Shown piece by piece: positions 33,191 to 44,049 of a stretch of DNA of 64,000 nucleotides (positions within the stretch are counted from its first letter, which is position 1; each line of letters begins with the position of its first letter). This DNA comes from Channallabes apus (Eukaryota > Chordata > Actinopteri > Siluriformes > Clariidae). A model generated the notes under the pieces. It was given only the letters and a program-made list of their open reading frames with translations, was not told where the DNA came from and searched no databases. Location: positions 10,923,501 through 10,987,500 of the forward strand of contig CM060104.1 of assembly GCA_030522415.1 (NCBI GenBank), written 5' to 3'. Made by a program: the position numbers and the translations under genes.

Positions 33191-34338
33191 CCTAAGGGGT
33201 CGTATATTGAGCTAGTGATTGACAGGATTCCTCGTCTTGTCACCGGTCGTTCTTTTAAGCTAATCTAAAACTTGAACGTGTCTGAATCAATGCACCACAG
33301 CACTCCCAGAGCTCTCTCAATGGGCAGTGCATCTTTACTCAAGTCTAAGTCTCTCATGTCTTTGATCATTTCGCTTTCGGGTATGGAAGTCAGTAGGGCC
33401 CGGCTGTTGCTTGCCCACTTAGTGTGGTTGAACCCTCCACTTGCACAGAGGCTTGTGAGATCATTGTACAGGGCGACTGCTTGATCCTGGGTTGCCACAG
33501 ACTTCAAGCAGTCGTCGACGTAAAAGTTTTTAAGCACTGTGTTAACTGCCACAGCAGGTACATTGCTGCGGTTTTCTTCTGCTGTCTTTCTGAGGGCGAA
33601 GTTAGCAACACTAGGAGATGATTTTGCACCGAACAAGTGAACTACCATCTTATACTCAACTAAATCTTGCTTCACATCTCCATTCGGCCACCATAGGAAG
33701 CGCAGCAGATCTGTGTCCTTCTCGGGGACTCTCATTTGATAGTACATGGCTTCTACGTCTGCCATCATGGCAATTTCTTCTTGTCTGAAGCGTGTGAGCA
33801 CGCCAATGAGTGAGTTTGTTAAGTCTGGTCCTTGTAGGAGCTCACTATTTAGTGACACTCCTTGATAACTGGCAGCACAGTCAAAAACCACCCTCAGTTT
33901 ATTCTTTTGAGGATGATAGATGCCATGATGCGGTATGTACCACACATGACCGTCTTGGGGGTTTACGTGATGTGTTGGGACCCTGACTGCATGACCCTTT
34001 TTGAGCATGTCATTCATGAAGTTTGTGTACTCCTCGTGAAAGGAGCTGTTGCTGCTAAGTTTTCGTTTAAGGTTTAATGCACGTTGCATAGCTGCACTTC
34101 GGTTATTTGGCATATGAATGACTGCCTTTTTTAGTGGAAGGCCGATGTGGTAGTGATTATTTATGAACTGCAAAGAGTTATTCACGGAGTCTAAAAACTG
34201 ATAGTCTTCCTGTAACCACTCGGCCTTATCATCACAATTTCGTTCGGGAAAATCGTGGTTGAACTGCTGTATCAGCATTTGTTCTACACTTTCAATGGAG
34301 GTTCTGTTAACTGTAACGCTCGCTGGTTCGTCGGGTTC
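33191..34338 (-). pseudogene. pol: BEL-1 reverse transcriptase
   Basis: The frame reads [60 protein letters not shown] (motif A), YKMVVHLFGAKSSPSVANFA and LKNFYVDDCLKSVATQDQAV (catalytic YVDD intact), then GFNHTKWASNSRALL and the connection LGVLWCIDSDTFKF. A small frame change at about 33260 leads to [17 protein letters not shown] at the insertion edge. At the N-terminal side a TGA (34336-34338) replaces an Arg codon of the related copy, and about six codons are missing compared with it. Confidence 0.92.
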
Positions 34339-34870
34339 TCAGAGAGGCCCGTTCACAGTCCATCCGAGAGCACTCTGCACTGCGTATGGCCCTTCATGAC
34401 TGCTATTGATTACTCGCCGTGGTTCTAGGAGTTTATACTCTTTATTTCCGATGAGAATTTCAATTCCGGCGCTAATCTGGGGCAACATTACCTCACTAAG
34501 GTAGGACCACTGGTCGATGTCGTGCTGTTGTGGAATACTTTCCACTGTAGCTGGGATATTCCTTTGTGTAAACACGTTAGGAAGTTCAATAAAGGTGTTT
34601 TACTCCAGGCTACTGATCTCCAAATCATTGAACATGTAGCTTTCTTCTAGTTTTGTGGAGTTCATGGTGCTCAGCCGTATCTTAACTCTTCTGCCTTGTA
34701 CATTTAATTGGCTTGCTAATGACTCTGTACAGAATGTGGCGGAACTACCTTGGTCTATAAATGCATACACTTATGCAATTTTGTCACCTTTCTTGGACTT
34801 TATTTTAACAGGTACTATGGGAAGGATGCAATTACCTCCAGCCCCAGTGAGGGCAGTTGATTCGTGACTC
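34339..34870 (-). pseudogene. pol: BEL-1 aspartic protease region
   Basis: Minus-strand sequence gives a DQGSSATFC-type protease motif (about 34720-34760; readable in BEL-2 as VYAFIDQGSSATFC), then RVKIRLSTMNSTKLEESY and VFTQRNIPATVESIPQQHDI ... AGIEILIGNKEYKLLEPRRV. A TAA near 34596 and a further stop in the protease stretch (the atgcaattttg region near 34765-34780) break the frame. Gag and protease frames overlap near 34832. Confidence 0.8.
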
Positions 34871-36722
34871 ACTGCAGGTGGTGTATTTTGTGTCACCTTC
34901 AGTTTCATTTTCGTTGGCGCTCGTGGCTACCTGCGCCGTGTCTTGCACTGCTCTGTGTACCATGCGAGGACGTGGCTTTGAACACAGTGAGCATATAATT
35001 TTTCTGGTACAGTCTTTCCACAAATGACCCTTTCTTAAACATCCGAAACAGAGTCCATTCTTTGTTAAGAATTCTACTTTGTCTTTGTGTGTCTGATCGT
35101 TGAATTTTACGCACTCGTCTAAGATATGGGCCTTTTTACAATATGTGCACGGCTTAGTGAAAGCGCTAACAGCTAATGTACCGGCATTCTTCATTGTAAT
35201 CGAGTCTGTGAGAATTTTACCAACCTGTCTGACTTCGGTTGCGAAGCTGACCCTGGCCTTCCCTTCTCTTCTTGACCTGAGTCCTTGAGGGGACTTGTTA
35301 AAGTGTCCTTTGTCGTTGGTTGAAGCGTTCAGGTTTCCGAAGATTGGGTTTGAGATTACTTTGGCTCGTTGGTCTACGAACTCCGCTAGCTGTTTAAACT
35401 TGGGTCTTGTCTGACTACGCTCTTCAAGCTTGTACACTTGGTCCCTCCATCTCTTAAGCAATTCGTAGGGCAGTTTTGAAGTAATAGTTGGCATGTTGGT
35501 AGCGTTATCTAGCTCCTCCATGTGGTCGATGCTTGACATGATGTTGTGACAGGATGCAATAAACACGGAGAAGGTGCTTAACGACTTTCCATCCTCTTTT
35601 ATTTCCGGCCAATTGGCTACCTTTTGCATCAGCGTGTTTGCAATTTTTTGTTTATTTCCAAATCTGTCCTGTAACAGTCTCGTTGCCTCTTTATAACCAT
35701 ACTGATCTGGCATAAGCTGACAGCTCATAACGAGGTCTCTAGCCTCTCCCTTAGTAAACTGCTCAAGATAAAACAGCTTATCAGCATCACTATCGGTTTT
35801 GTCAACAATAACATGTTTAAATGCTTTCATGAAAGACGTAAACTCAAGAGGGTCACCATGAAACACAGGAACATTACGCTGAGGTAAGAAGTATTGCCTT
35901 TGGCATTTCACAAGCATTGCTGTGATGTCAGCCTGCTGTTGCATCATGCTCTGTGATTCTAACATATCACTGTCATGGCGGGTGTATTTATTGTCTTGGG
36001 TAGACCCGTCATTTAAAGTACTTTTCAATTTTGGTTCAAAACTTACTGGTACACTTGGATGGGCTGTCTTGAGACGTGATGACAGTCCGAGGTATTCTGT
36101 CGAAAAGTTCATTGTATTCCAGTTTGGGAGCACATGCGCTACTTGGTTCGTTGACTGTGTTCTCTCTTACCGGCTTTCGTCGGCTGTCATATTCAGGTTT
36201 GTGGCCCGTCCAAGGCGGGCTGCTCGAGCGCGTGCAGCTCGGGTCGATGACTCCGCTCTTTGATGCAGGCTGTCGTTTTTCACGACCCTGATAAGCCTGT
36301 AATTCAGCGTCGATAATTGTGAGCGCAGTTTCTAATTCCAACCTTTCTTTATCAGCCTTTAATTCTGCCTCTTTTTGTTCTATCGCCCGCCGTTCTGCTA
36401 AGGCTGCTACTTTAATCAACAAGGCTGCTCTGTTGGCTTCCGCTTTCTTTAGTCGGGCTGAGGATGATGTAGAAGTTACAGACCTTTTGGATGCTGCCGT
36501 CGCTACGCTTCCGTGCCTACTAGAGGCGGACATCTTGAACTCCACCATTGACACGCTGTCATCTGGCATAATTCCATCATTGTCCGTTTGAGACATCATG
36601 AAGCGGCTCATAGTTTCCGCGATCCACAACTCTACTTTTTTCCTAAATTCTGTGCAGCTCAGTATTTTAAACTTATACCAGCTTTGCAGGTCATTTTCGC
36701 ATTGTTCTTCGTTTAGGCACAA
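34832..36722 (-). pseudogene. gag: BEL-1 Gag with coiled coil and zinc knuckles
   Basis: Two overlapping frames make up Gag. The N-terminal one (36722-36036) has MCLNEEQCENDLQSWYKF, then a strongly charged helix (LLIKVAALAERRAIEQKEAE ... ADKERLELETALTIIDAELQ) that should form a coiled coil. The second (36133-34832) has VPVFHGDPLEFTSFMKAFKH, a capsid region characteristic of BEL/Pao Gag, and two zinc-binding motifs: CFGCLRKGHLWKDC and a CSLCSKPRPRMVH-like one. The two frames join near 36036-36130 by a frameshift. Upstream at 36723-36791 lies the leader. Confidence 0.88.
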
Positions 36723-36791
36723 TTCTCTTCCATTTCGATTTCAACAGTCACTTATCTTCGCAGTTAAACAAAGAAAAAGCTTTTGACTTTT

Positions 36792-37385
36792 TGTAGATGC
36801 GGTCATATCATTTAACTAGTTTTGACGCGTAGCTTTGGTTTAAAGTTTCACTCACACAACAGAAGTCCGATCTTTTTGTCTCTTGTAGTTTATTTTTTCA
36901 GCATCAAAGAATCAACACTTCATACAGTCGTCTTGAGTAAATCCACTGTGGGTACAGACACCAGTTGCTGCATCTTGCAAATCTCTGAATTTTACAACAA
37001 CCTATTTGCTGTATCTTGTAAATTACAGTCTTAGCTTAAGTATATAGCAACACTCTTGTTGTATACACCTACTTACGGGAGCTAACGGTCAAAAGCTTGT
37101 GTTTCCGTAGCCTTACGCATCTAAACTGAAACTTTCTATCATGCGATAGTCATACAAATACATGTCATAGTGGAATGATATCACAGACCAACTTACGATT
37201 GTCAAAATGGATGCATAACTAAGAAATTTAAAGCTTATGGCTTATGTAACAAACTTAATGCTTAATGCTTTACTAATGAATAGAATAAGGTAGAATGAAA
37301 TGAATTAAAACAAATAAAATAAAATAAACACAACAACAAATTATGCAGATCCATCTTACATAACAAATGTGATATGGCTCTTACA
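36792..37385 (-). repeat. BEL-1 5' LTR
   Basis: Plus-strand ends are TGTAGATGCGG (36792) and GGCTCTTACA (37385). The same termini and interior occur in the LTRs at 57138-57668 and, inverted, 62657-63122. It lies directly upstream of Gag. It should carry the promoter and polyadenylation signal, but I could not fix a TATA box. Confidence 0.88.
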
Positions 37386-37472
37386 GTAAATTTAAAGTTA
37401 TATGCTTTTTTCTGGTTACATTTTTCTGATTGTACCTGTACATAGAAAAAAGTTTATACGGTAAACACACAC

Positions 37473-37518
<46 letters not shown>

Positions 37519-37739
37519 GCGCTTAATTAAATTCTTAAATCATCGTGTTCACCCATGCACTGAAAAAATAACTTGTAAGATTTACTTGATAAAATCCTCT
37601 TAACAATTTGCACACATCGATTTTAAGAAAATTTTATTGCTCCAATATTAAGTAAAACTCACCCGTAATTGTCAGGTAAAATCTACTTAATAATTAAATT
37701 AACAATCAAAGAAATAAAGTAAAAGTTACATAATTATAT
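37386..37739. other. No gene; TA microsatellite and AT-rich DNA
   Basis: A TA run with ACACGTG ends lies at 37470-37520. The remainder (cactgaaaaaataacttgta ...) resembles a MITE start but I found no matching end. Confidence 0.5.
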
Positions 37740-37743
37740 TTAA

Positions 37744-39790
37744 CCCTCTGAGGTCCGGGGTGATTTTGGGGCCCTTGAGATGTTTGGACATGCTCTGATA
37801 TTTGTGCTTTTTTCAGCTACTTATAATATATTATTGACCAACCTGTATTTTTCTTGTAATCAGTACAACCTATTCTACAATAATACCTGACCAAAATGAA
37901 TGTACGTGTTTGCATTTTTTAGGAAAAAAATATTATGCGTGGTTAGTAAGTTTTGTGAAAAAAAAAGTAGATGAAATAAGGCCATGAAACTCATACAGAC
38001 AATTTGTTCACAAGACATTGTTTCACAAGGGCTGGTGGACTAGTGTTTTTGCTTCAAAATGATGTGAAAATTATCTTGTTTACTTGCTCACAGAAAACAA
38101 TATAGTGATTAACACTTTTTAAGTCACTTTTTGAGTGTAAAGGGTCTATGCGAGAAGGCGTGATCTATCATTACTAATGCAGTGATTCACACCTGAGAAG
38201 ACAAAGGCCTGCATACTGATCTGCATAATGAGCCATCAGACAGGTATGTGACTGAGAGAGGAGAGTTAACAAGAAAGAATCTGAGGATAAAATAAGTTTA
38301 TATATTTTCAGTGTTTAGGTTATTTGAGAATATATTTGACACACAAAAAAATCTTGAGATTCATTTGCGAGTTCAGTTAAACAGTTTATTAGGAACAATC
38401 AAAGTTGACTTTTTAGCAGCATTACTGCAATCACTATAACAGAAAATATAGCTAACAATAATATATAGATATATAAACACACACACACATATATATATAT
38501 ATAGGCCTATATACTGTATATTATAATATAGAAAACAACAACAGCTCTTTGTAATTACCAGAACAAATGACTTTACCAACACTGTACTACATTTGTTCTA
38601 CAATACACTACAGTTGACTATGATGAATATATTGTATTATATATTTATATAATATAGTTATATTTAACTAACATCTAGGATATACTGAATGTGCACTTAC
38701 TCGTGGTTCTCCAGTGAACTCGAAACTGAACGACACTCACGTGACTTTCTTGTGCACGCGCCGGTGATGCAGCCACAGTCCTAAACAAAAACAAAAATTG
38801 AAACTTGAAGAATGGACGCGCATACAATCATTCACAAACAACAGCTGGTGAACAATTTGACCATCTGAAACACGGTCTAAACAATACAAAACACGTGTAT
38901 ATATATATATAAAATAATAAAACTTTAGACAGATCGTAATCAGATTTTATTGCGGGCTTGTAAGCGTGCATATTTAATATTTTAACCAATTTTACTCTTG
39001 CTGGCATTTAGTATTTTCCAAATGTACATATAAAATATAGAGCAATGATGGTGAGAATAAAAGACTTACTGGTCAGGAATTACATCCTCCGTTGAGTCCA
39101 GACGTTGTTCTAAATAAAGCCGTTCCTCGTCTGAGTCTTGCTCTTCCTCTGATGAGAAAGTAAATTCTTCATCGCTGTCCATCTGAAGCGCTTCTTCACC
39201 CGTGTAGTGTGACATCATTCAAACGCAGAAACAGTAAGTAAGATACAGCTTGTTGTTTTATGCCCTGGGGGTGTGTACAGCACGTGATCACCTGCCTCAC
39301 CTCAGGTCATTTCCATATGAACAGCGCGCGCGCAGGGAGGCGGGAGCACATTAGCTGTAATGAGCCGATACAGGAGAATCTGTACCACTCCTTACTTTCA
39401 TACGGATTACATAAAAGCAGATTATTTGTTTTCACGGTGACCTGCATCATTTAAAAGTAGACCCTTTAAGCTTTCTATAGATATATTTCTCATGTCTGTG
39501 TGTGCAGTATTCGCGGAGTTTCAGTTCATTTTAGTGACGTGTTTCAAAAAGATTTTGGCGGAGACTGAGACGGCTGAAAGCGCACCCGGTTTATTTTATT
39601 TATTTTATTAATGCACAAAGTTTTCTTTTTAACATGTGTGCATACAAAAAAAAGTAGACACTTTACAGATTCGATTAATATATAGATCTTGTCTGTACGA
39701 TAAAAACTGAAAGTGTAATTTAAGTTCTTATTGGCGTCATCAGGGGAAAACACCTCAAAACGCATATATGCGTTCGCGGACTCCAGAGGG
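37744..39790 (-). mobile_element. piggyBac-like element with TTAA target duplication
   Basis: Left end CCCTCTGAGGTCCGGG at 37744; right end, reverse-complemented, CCCTCTGGAGTCCGCG at 39790: 13 of 16 agree. Both are immediately flanked by TTAA (37740-37743 and 39791-39794). TTAA plus CCC termini is the hallmark of piggyBac. The 2047-bp copy has no full transposase, only a short acidic first exon (39066-39218), so it is non-autonomous. Part of its right arm (39395-39660) is homologous to modules of the 5.8-kb element at 55225-55490. Confidence 0.87.
39066..39218 (-). CDS. Residual acidic N-terminal exon of a piggyBac-like transposase
   Basis: On the minus strand an ATG-ATG start at 39218 opens a 50-codon frame, rich in Asp/Glu and Ser (EEALQMDSDEEFTFSSEEE, then DSDEERLYLEQRL), ending DVIPDQ and TAA. 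Such an acidic N-terminus is typical of piggyBac transposases and PGBD proteins. The stop lies inside the sequence CCA|GTAAGT, so a splice donor would remove it; the downstream exons with the DDD core are missing in this copy. The location, on the strand pointing into the element from the right terminus, fits a first exon. Identification rests on composition and context only. Confidence 0.5.
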   Translation of the reverse strand: MMSHYTGEEALQMDSDEEFTFSSEEEQDSDEERLYLEQRLDSTEDVIPDQ

Positions 39791-39794
39791 TTAA

Positions 39795-41387
39795 TGCACA
39801 AATTAGATTTATTTAAAATAATCAAGTAAAGTTAATTCATTCCCAGATAGCACACACACGTCGCGGAGATAATGCTCCCCAATGCATGTTACAATGACCA
39901 AATATGATAATAAATAAATAAACCACACTCTCAGCTAATAATAAAACACAGATTCGTTTATTTTTTAAATAAAAAATACATTTAATAACAAGCAAATATT
40001 TGATTCATTTATACAAAAACGAGAAAACGAGATAATAGTAACTTACAAATGAGGTCTCAATTTGAAAAGATGTACAAAACATAAAACACCACAAATAAGT
40101 ATTAATCATAGAAACAAAATTAAACACCAACAAAAACGTTTTGTACTTTATAACTGTACGTTATGATTTTTAAATATGACCGTTAGATACGTTGGTCAGG
40201 AAACTCCTGAAGTCAGATGCAGACACACTTTCAGTCACAAACTGCTGTGAAAAATACAGAGATAGATATTCAATTAAAATTCATGATACTTAATTTAGCA
40301 AATGAACAATATTTATACTTTGTTCCTCTCGCTTCACAACTCATGAGAACAGACCGAAACCAGAACCGAACCGGAGATTAAGGAAAAAGTGAGAAGCAAG
40401 AATCATGTGTAGAAAGATTAAGCATGCAAGGTCACAGGATGACTCTACTTCTTTTTCTTGTCTGCAATGCAAATTAGACAAATTAGAGCTGCTGTCAATA
40501 CTGTATGAACATATGTACAGGTTCTTTACAGTTGAAATTTAACTTGTAAAAAAACGTTTATTGATAGTACTCTTTTACCATTTAATGCTTTAACACACAC
40601 GACTCAGTTTGTTCAGAAATGGCAATTCACGGGCGAGCCTTTCTCTGAACACGCCGTTTTCACGAGGGGTGGGGGTAAGAAACACACATCTTGGTTTATT
40701 AATCCAAATTGTCTCTAAACACGCATGTGCGGTTTAATTTGGACACATTTTCGGCTTCAGTAGACACACAATACTTCAGACTGAAACACGACTGCCCCCT
40801 ACAGGTAATGAAGGGCATTTTCACAGCTTCCTAACTTTAAGTTTAGCGGCGATTTTCCATACCATATTTGTCCGTATACAGCTCTTTTCATGCAGTGACT
40901 ATCACTAAAACTTACTTCTGTATTTATTTTTTCGGACAAGCACGTACAAAAATTTACATAAAGCACTGGAGTCTCGGGAGCCCTGTAAGCCGCTGCCGGC
41001 GCGGGCGCCACCATCGTCATGACACTCCACTCTATAATATAAGATAACCAAATAGTTACCGTAAGCTAAAGCTATCCTACACTGGGTGAAATACATTATA
41101 AACATTTACACCACAGTTGATATTCAAGACATCTGTAATCTACATAAGGCATTATCTTTGCAACCGGAAGCTAACATGTTTGTGCTAAGCTACATGAGGC
41201 AGTACTGTCTGTTAGCATGATTAGCAGTGTTATCTACTTGTTACCCTAAACTATGTAAGTGACATTGAAATACACTGTTCAGCTGGCCAAAACAAGCCAA
41301 AATGCTAAAAAATTAAATAATCAGTTTATTATCATATCTTATCAGAATAAGGACTATATAAGACTTAATAACTTACCCATGGCAACA
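39795..41387. other. No feature recognised
   Basis: AT-rich with A-rich tracts. Some 40-90-codon frames (for example minus 40799-41105) show no family resemblance and I leave them out. Confidence 0.45.
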
Positions 41388-43357
41388 ATTCAATTAAATT
41401 TTTTCAATTCAATTTTATTTGTATAGTGCTTTTAACAATTGACATTGTCTCAAAGCAGCTTTACACAATCAAAAGAGTTATTTAAGTTCGTATGGAATGT
41501 GAATGTGTATGAATCAAAATGGTCAGATAGTCCCTGGTGAGCAAGCCGCGGGCGACAGTGGCAAGGAAAAGCTCCCTGAGATGGTAATAGGAAGAAACCT
41601 TGAGAGGAACCAGACTCAACAGGGAACCCATCCTCATCTGGGTGTGTTAGGTGGCAGGCAGTTCAGCTATAATAGTTGATGTTAACTGATGTTAAAATGG
41701 AGTCCATGTAGTTATTGGAGACTCAGGTAGACTTGTAGGAAGTTCCAGTCCTGAACTATCGAATTGTCAAGTCCTCAGAGAAACATCTGCCAACACCAGT
41801 CGAGGCCAGAACCGTGTTCTAGGTAGAGAGAAACATCCCCAGACACCAGACGCATCCATGTGACGAGATCTTCAACCTGAAGCGGGGCACCAGAATGGGT
41901 CAGACAGGTCCGGAGGGCAGTGGGAGTCTGGGTCACTGTCAGCTCAGGAATTACATGTGTAGCTTGACAGAGAGAGAGAGAAAGAGTGAAAGGGGAGACA
42001 GAGGAAGAGAGGGAAGAGAAAGAGGGGGAGAAAGAGAAGAAGAGGAGAGATGGCAGCTAGGTATGGTCACAGTCACATAATGTATAATGTGAATGTATAT
42101 TTACTGTAGATTGCAAGTAGAGACTCCGCCAGGACTAACTATGACAGCATAACTAAAAGGCAGAGCCAGAAGGAAACACAAACATGAGGGCTCCCTGAGA
42201 TGTAAAGCAAACAATCACCTCACCGTCAACAAACCTGAGTGATCAAATGAGAGTGAGGAAGACAGCATCTAAACATATCAATTCACCATAATACTCTACG
42301 TCCATGAGTCCCCCAGATCTGCTCCTTTACCTAAGGCAAATCTATTTATAAAAATGCTTGGATAAATAAATAGGTTTTTAGCCTAGACTTAAACACTGAG
42401 ACTGTGTCTGAGTCCCGAACACTATTTGGAAGACTATTTCATAATTTTGGGGCTTTGTAAGAAAAAGCTCTGCCCCCAGGTGTAGTTTTCATAATACGTG
42501 GTACTGACAAGCAGCCTGCATCCTTTGATCGAAGTAGGTGTGGCGAATCGTAAGACACTAGCAGTTCGCTCAGATACTGCGGCGCAAGACCATTTAATGC
42601 TTTATATGTCAAGAGTAGTATTTTAAAATCAATGCGAAATTTCACAGGGACCCAATGCAGTGAACATAAGATAGGGGTGATGTGCTCATATCTTCTGGCT
42701 CTAGTGAGGACTCTCGCTGCTGCATTCTGGACTAGCTGAAGCTTGTTTATGCACCTAGCTGAACAACCAGACAGTAAGGCATTACAATAGTCCAACCTAG
42801 AGGTGATAAAAGCATGAACTAGTTTTTCTGCATTGTTTAGTGACAATATATTTCTTACCTTGGCAATATTTCTGAGGTTAAAGAATGCTATCCTGGTAAT
42901 ATTATCTACATGAGCTTCAAATGAAAGGCTGGAATCTATAATCACGCCGAGGACTTTTACTGTTGCACTTGATGGAACAGAAAGGCCATCTAAAGTTACG
43001 GTGTGATCTAAAATTTTATTCCTAGCTGTATGCGGTCCTATGACTAGAACTTCTGTCTTATCTGGATTAAGCAGAAGGAAGTTAATTAGCATCCAATTTC
43101 TTATGCCCTGCACACATTGCTCAACTTCAGTAAGCTGGTTTTTCTCATCAGGTTTTGCTGAGACATATAACTGTGTGTCGTCAGCATAACAATGAAAACT
43201 AATACCATGCTTATGGATTATGTTGCCCAGAGGAAGCCTGTAAAGGGAAAAAAGCAGTGGGCCTAAAACTGAACCCTGCGGAACGCCAAACTCCACTAGA
43301 GAACATGCAGAACAATCACCATTTAAGTCTACATACTGATAAGGTGAGGACTGTACC
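41388..43357 (-). mobile_element. L2-type LINE, 5'-truncated (minus)
   Basis: From right to left: RT coding part (43350-42439), 3' untranslated region and the tail caattcaattttatttgtat at 41395-41420 (GAATT-type repeat on the minus strand). It contains a purine-rich run (41967-42055). The left coding end abuts a piece of BEL LTR. Same family group as 10.4-12.3 kb. Confidence 0.88.
42439..43350 (-). pseudogene. L2-type reverse transcriptase C-terminal two thirds
   Basis: The frame is clean from the truncation to its stop: [60 protein letters not shown] (catalytic ADD intact), [80 protein letters not shown] and the terminal [12 protein letters not shown]. Endonuclease and RT motifs A and earlier are missing by 5' truncation, the usual fate of LINE insertions. 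It shows what was lost in the split L2 copy at 11178. Coding residues before YQYVD in this frame belong to the flanking LTR. Confidence 0.9.
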
Positions 43358-43457
43358 CTTAATGCTTTACTAATGAATAGAATAAGGTAAAATAACATGA
43401 AATAAAAACAAATAAACACAACAACAAATTCATAACAAGTACGATATGGCTCTTACA
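43358..43457 (-). repeat. BEL LTR fragment
   Basis: Matches the U3-type start of the BEL LTR: cttaatgctttactaatgaa, tagaataagg, aaataaacacaacaac, gatatggctcttaca. Only about 100 bp remain, cut by the L2 insertion edge. Confidence 0.85.
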
Positions 43458-44049
43458 CAACCCTATTTATTAATTTATGTTTTCTAACATTATAATCATT
43501 AAATTCTTTGTGCTCATCTGTGAACACTGTCAAACAAGTCACTAAATGGCGCTTATCGCTGGAAGGATCCTTAAACCTGACAGAAGCCAGGTGCTGCAGA
43601 TTAAGTCCTGCAGCCAAGCTAAACACAAGCTAAGGTTTTGTGCTTCATTGCTCCTAACTACAGGTAGAGTAGGTTAATTGTTCCTCCAAATGAGATGACC
43701 CTTGAGTAAGACATAGGTGTGTTGAGAATCTGTGGTGGTAACATGAAAAGCATGCAATTAGTAGTTCTGCTGTAATGTGGTGAGAAAAATATTTAGCTAT
43801 GCACTATTATGCTAGGCTAATAGACCTACAGTACTGCCAGTGAATACAGTACCATACAGAGCCATAGCAAGTTTAGAATAATAGTGATTTTTGCCATAGT
43901 ACGCACCAGAAACGTTATAGAACATATTTTGAGGTACATTTTAATGTACAATGCTTAAATTATGTATGTATTTACACAGACTAGAGTCACAGTTCTCCAA
44001 AGAGGCTGTAATTTTGATGATGAAGATTATGATGATAAATATAGGGGAG
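43458..44049. other. No feature recognised
   Basis: No coding signal or repeat that I can identify. Confidence 0.45.

Larger units (their letters stand above)
29761..37385 (-). mobile_element. BEL/Pao retrotransposon copy 1 (5' LTR, gag, pol; 3' end cut)
   Basis: Right to left on the minus strand: LTR (37385-36792), Gag, protease, RT, RNase H and integrase, the BEL/Pao order. It is split by a solo LTR at 31472-33190 (flanked by CCTAA) and truncated at 29760 by the right terminus of the DIRS element, so the integrase C-terminus and the 3' LTR are missing. Lesions are few: TGA at 34336-34338, a TAA near 34596 and a frame change near 29835. It is clearly related to BEL copy 2 at 47.45-57.67 kb. 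Confidence 0.92.

Noticed and set aside
37500..39850. A MITE with cactgaaaaa start into which the piggyBac-like element inserted
   Set aside because: The left start looks MITE-like, but I could not find a matching inverted end to the right of 39794.
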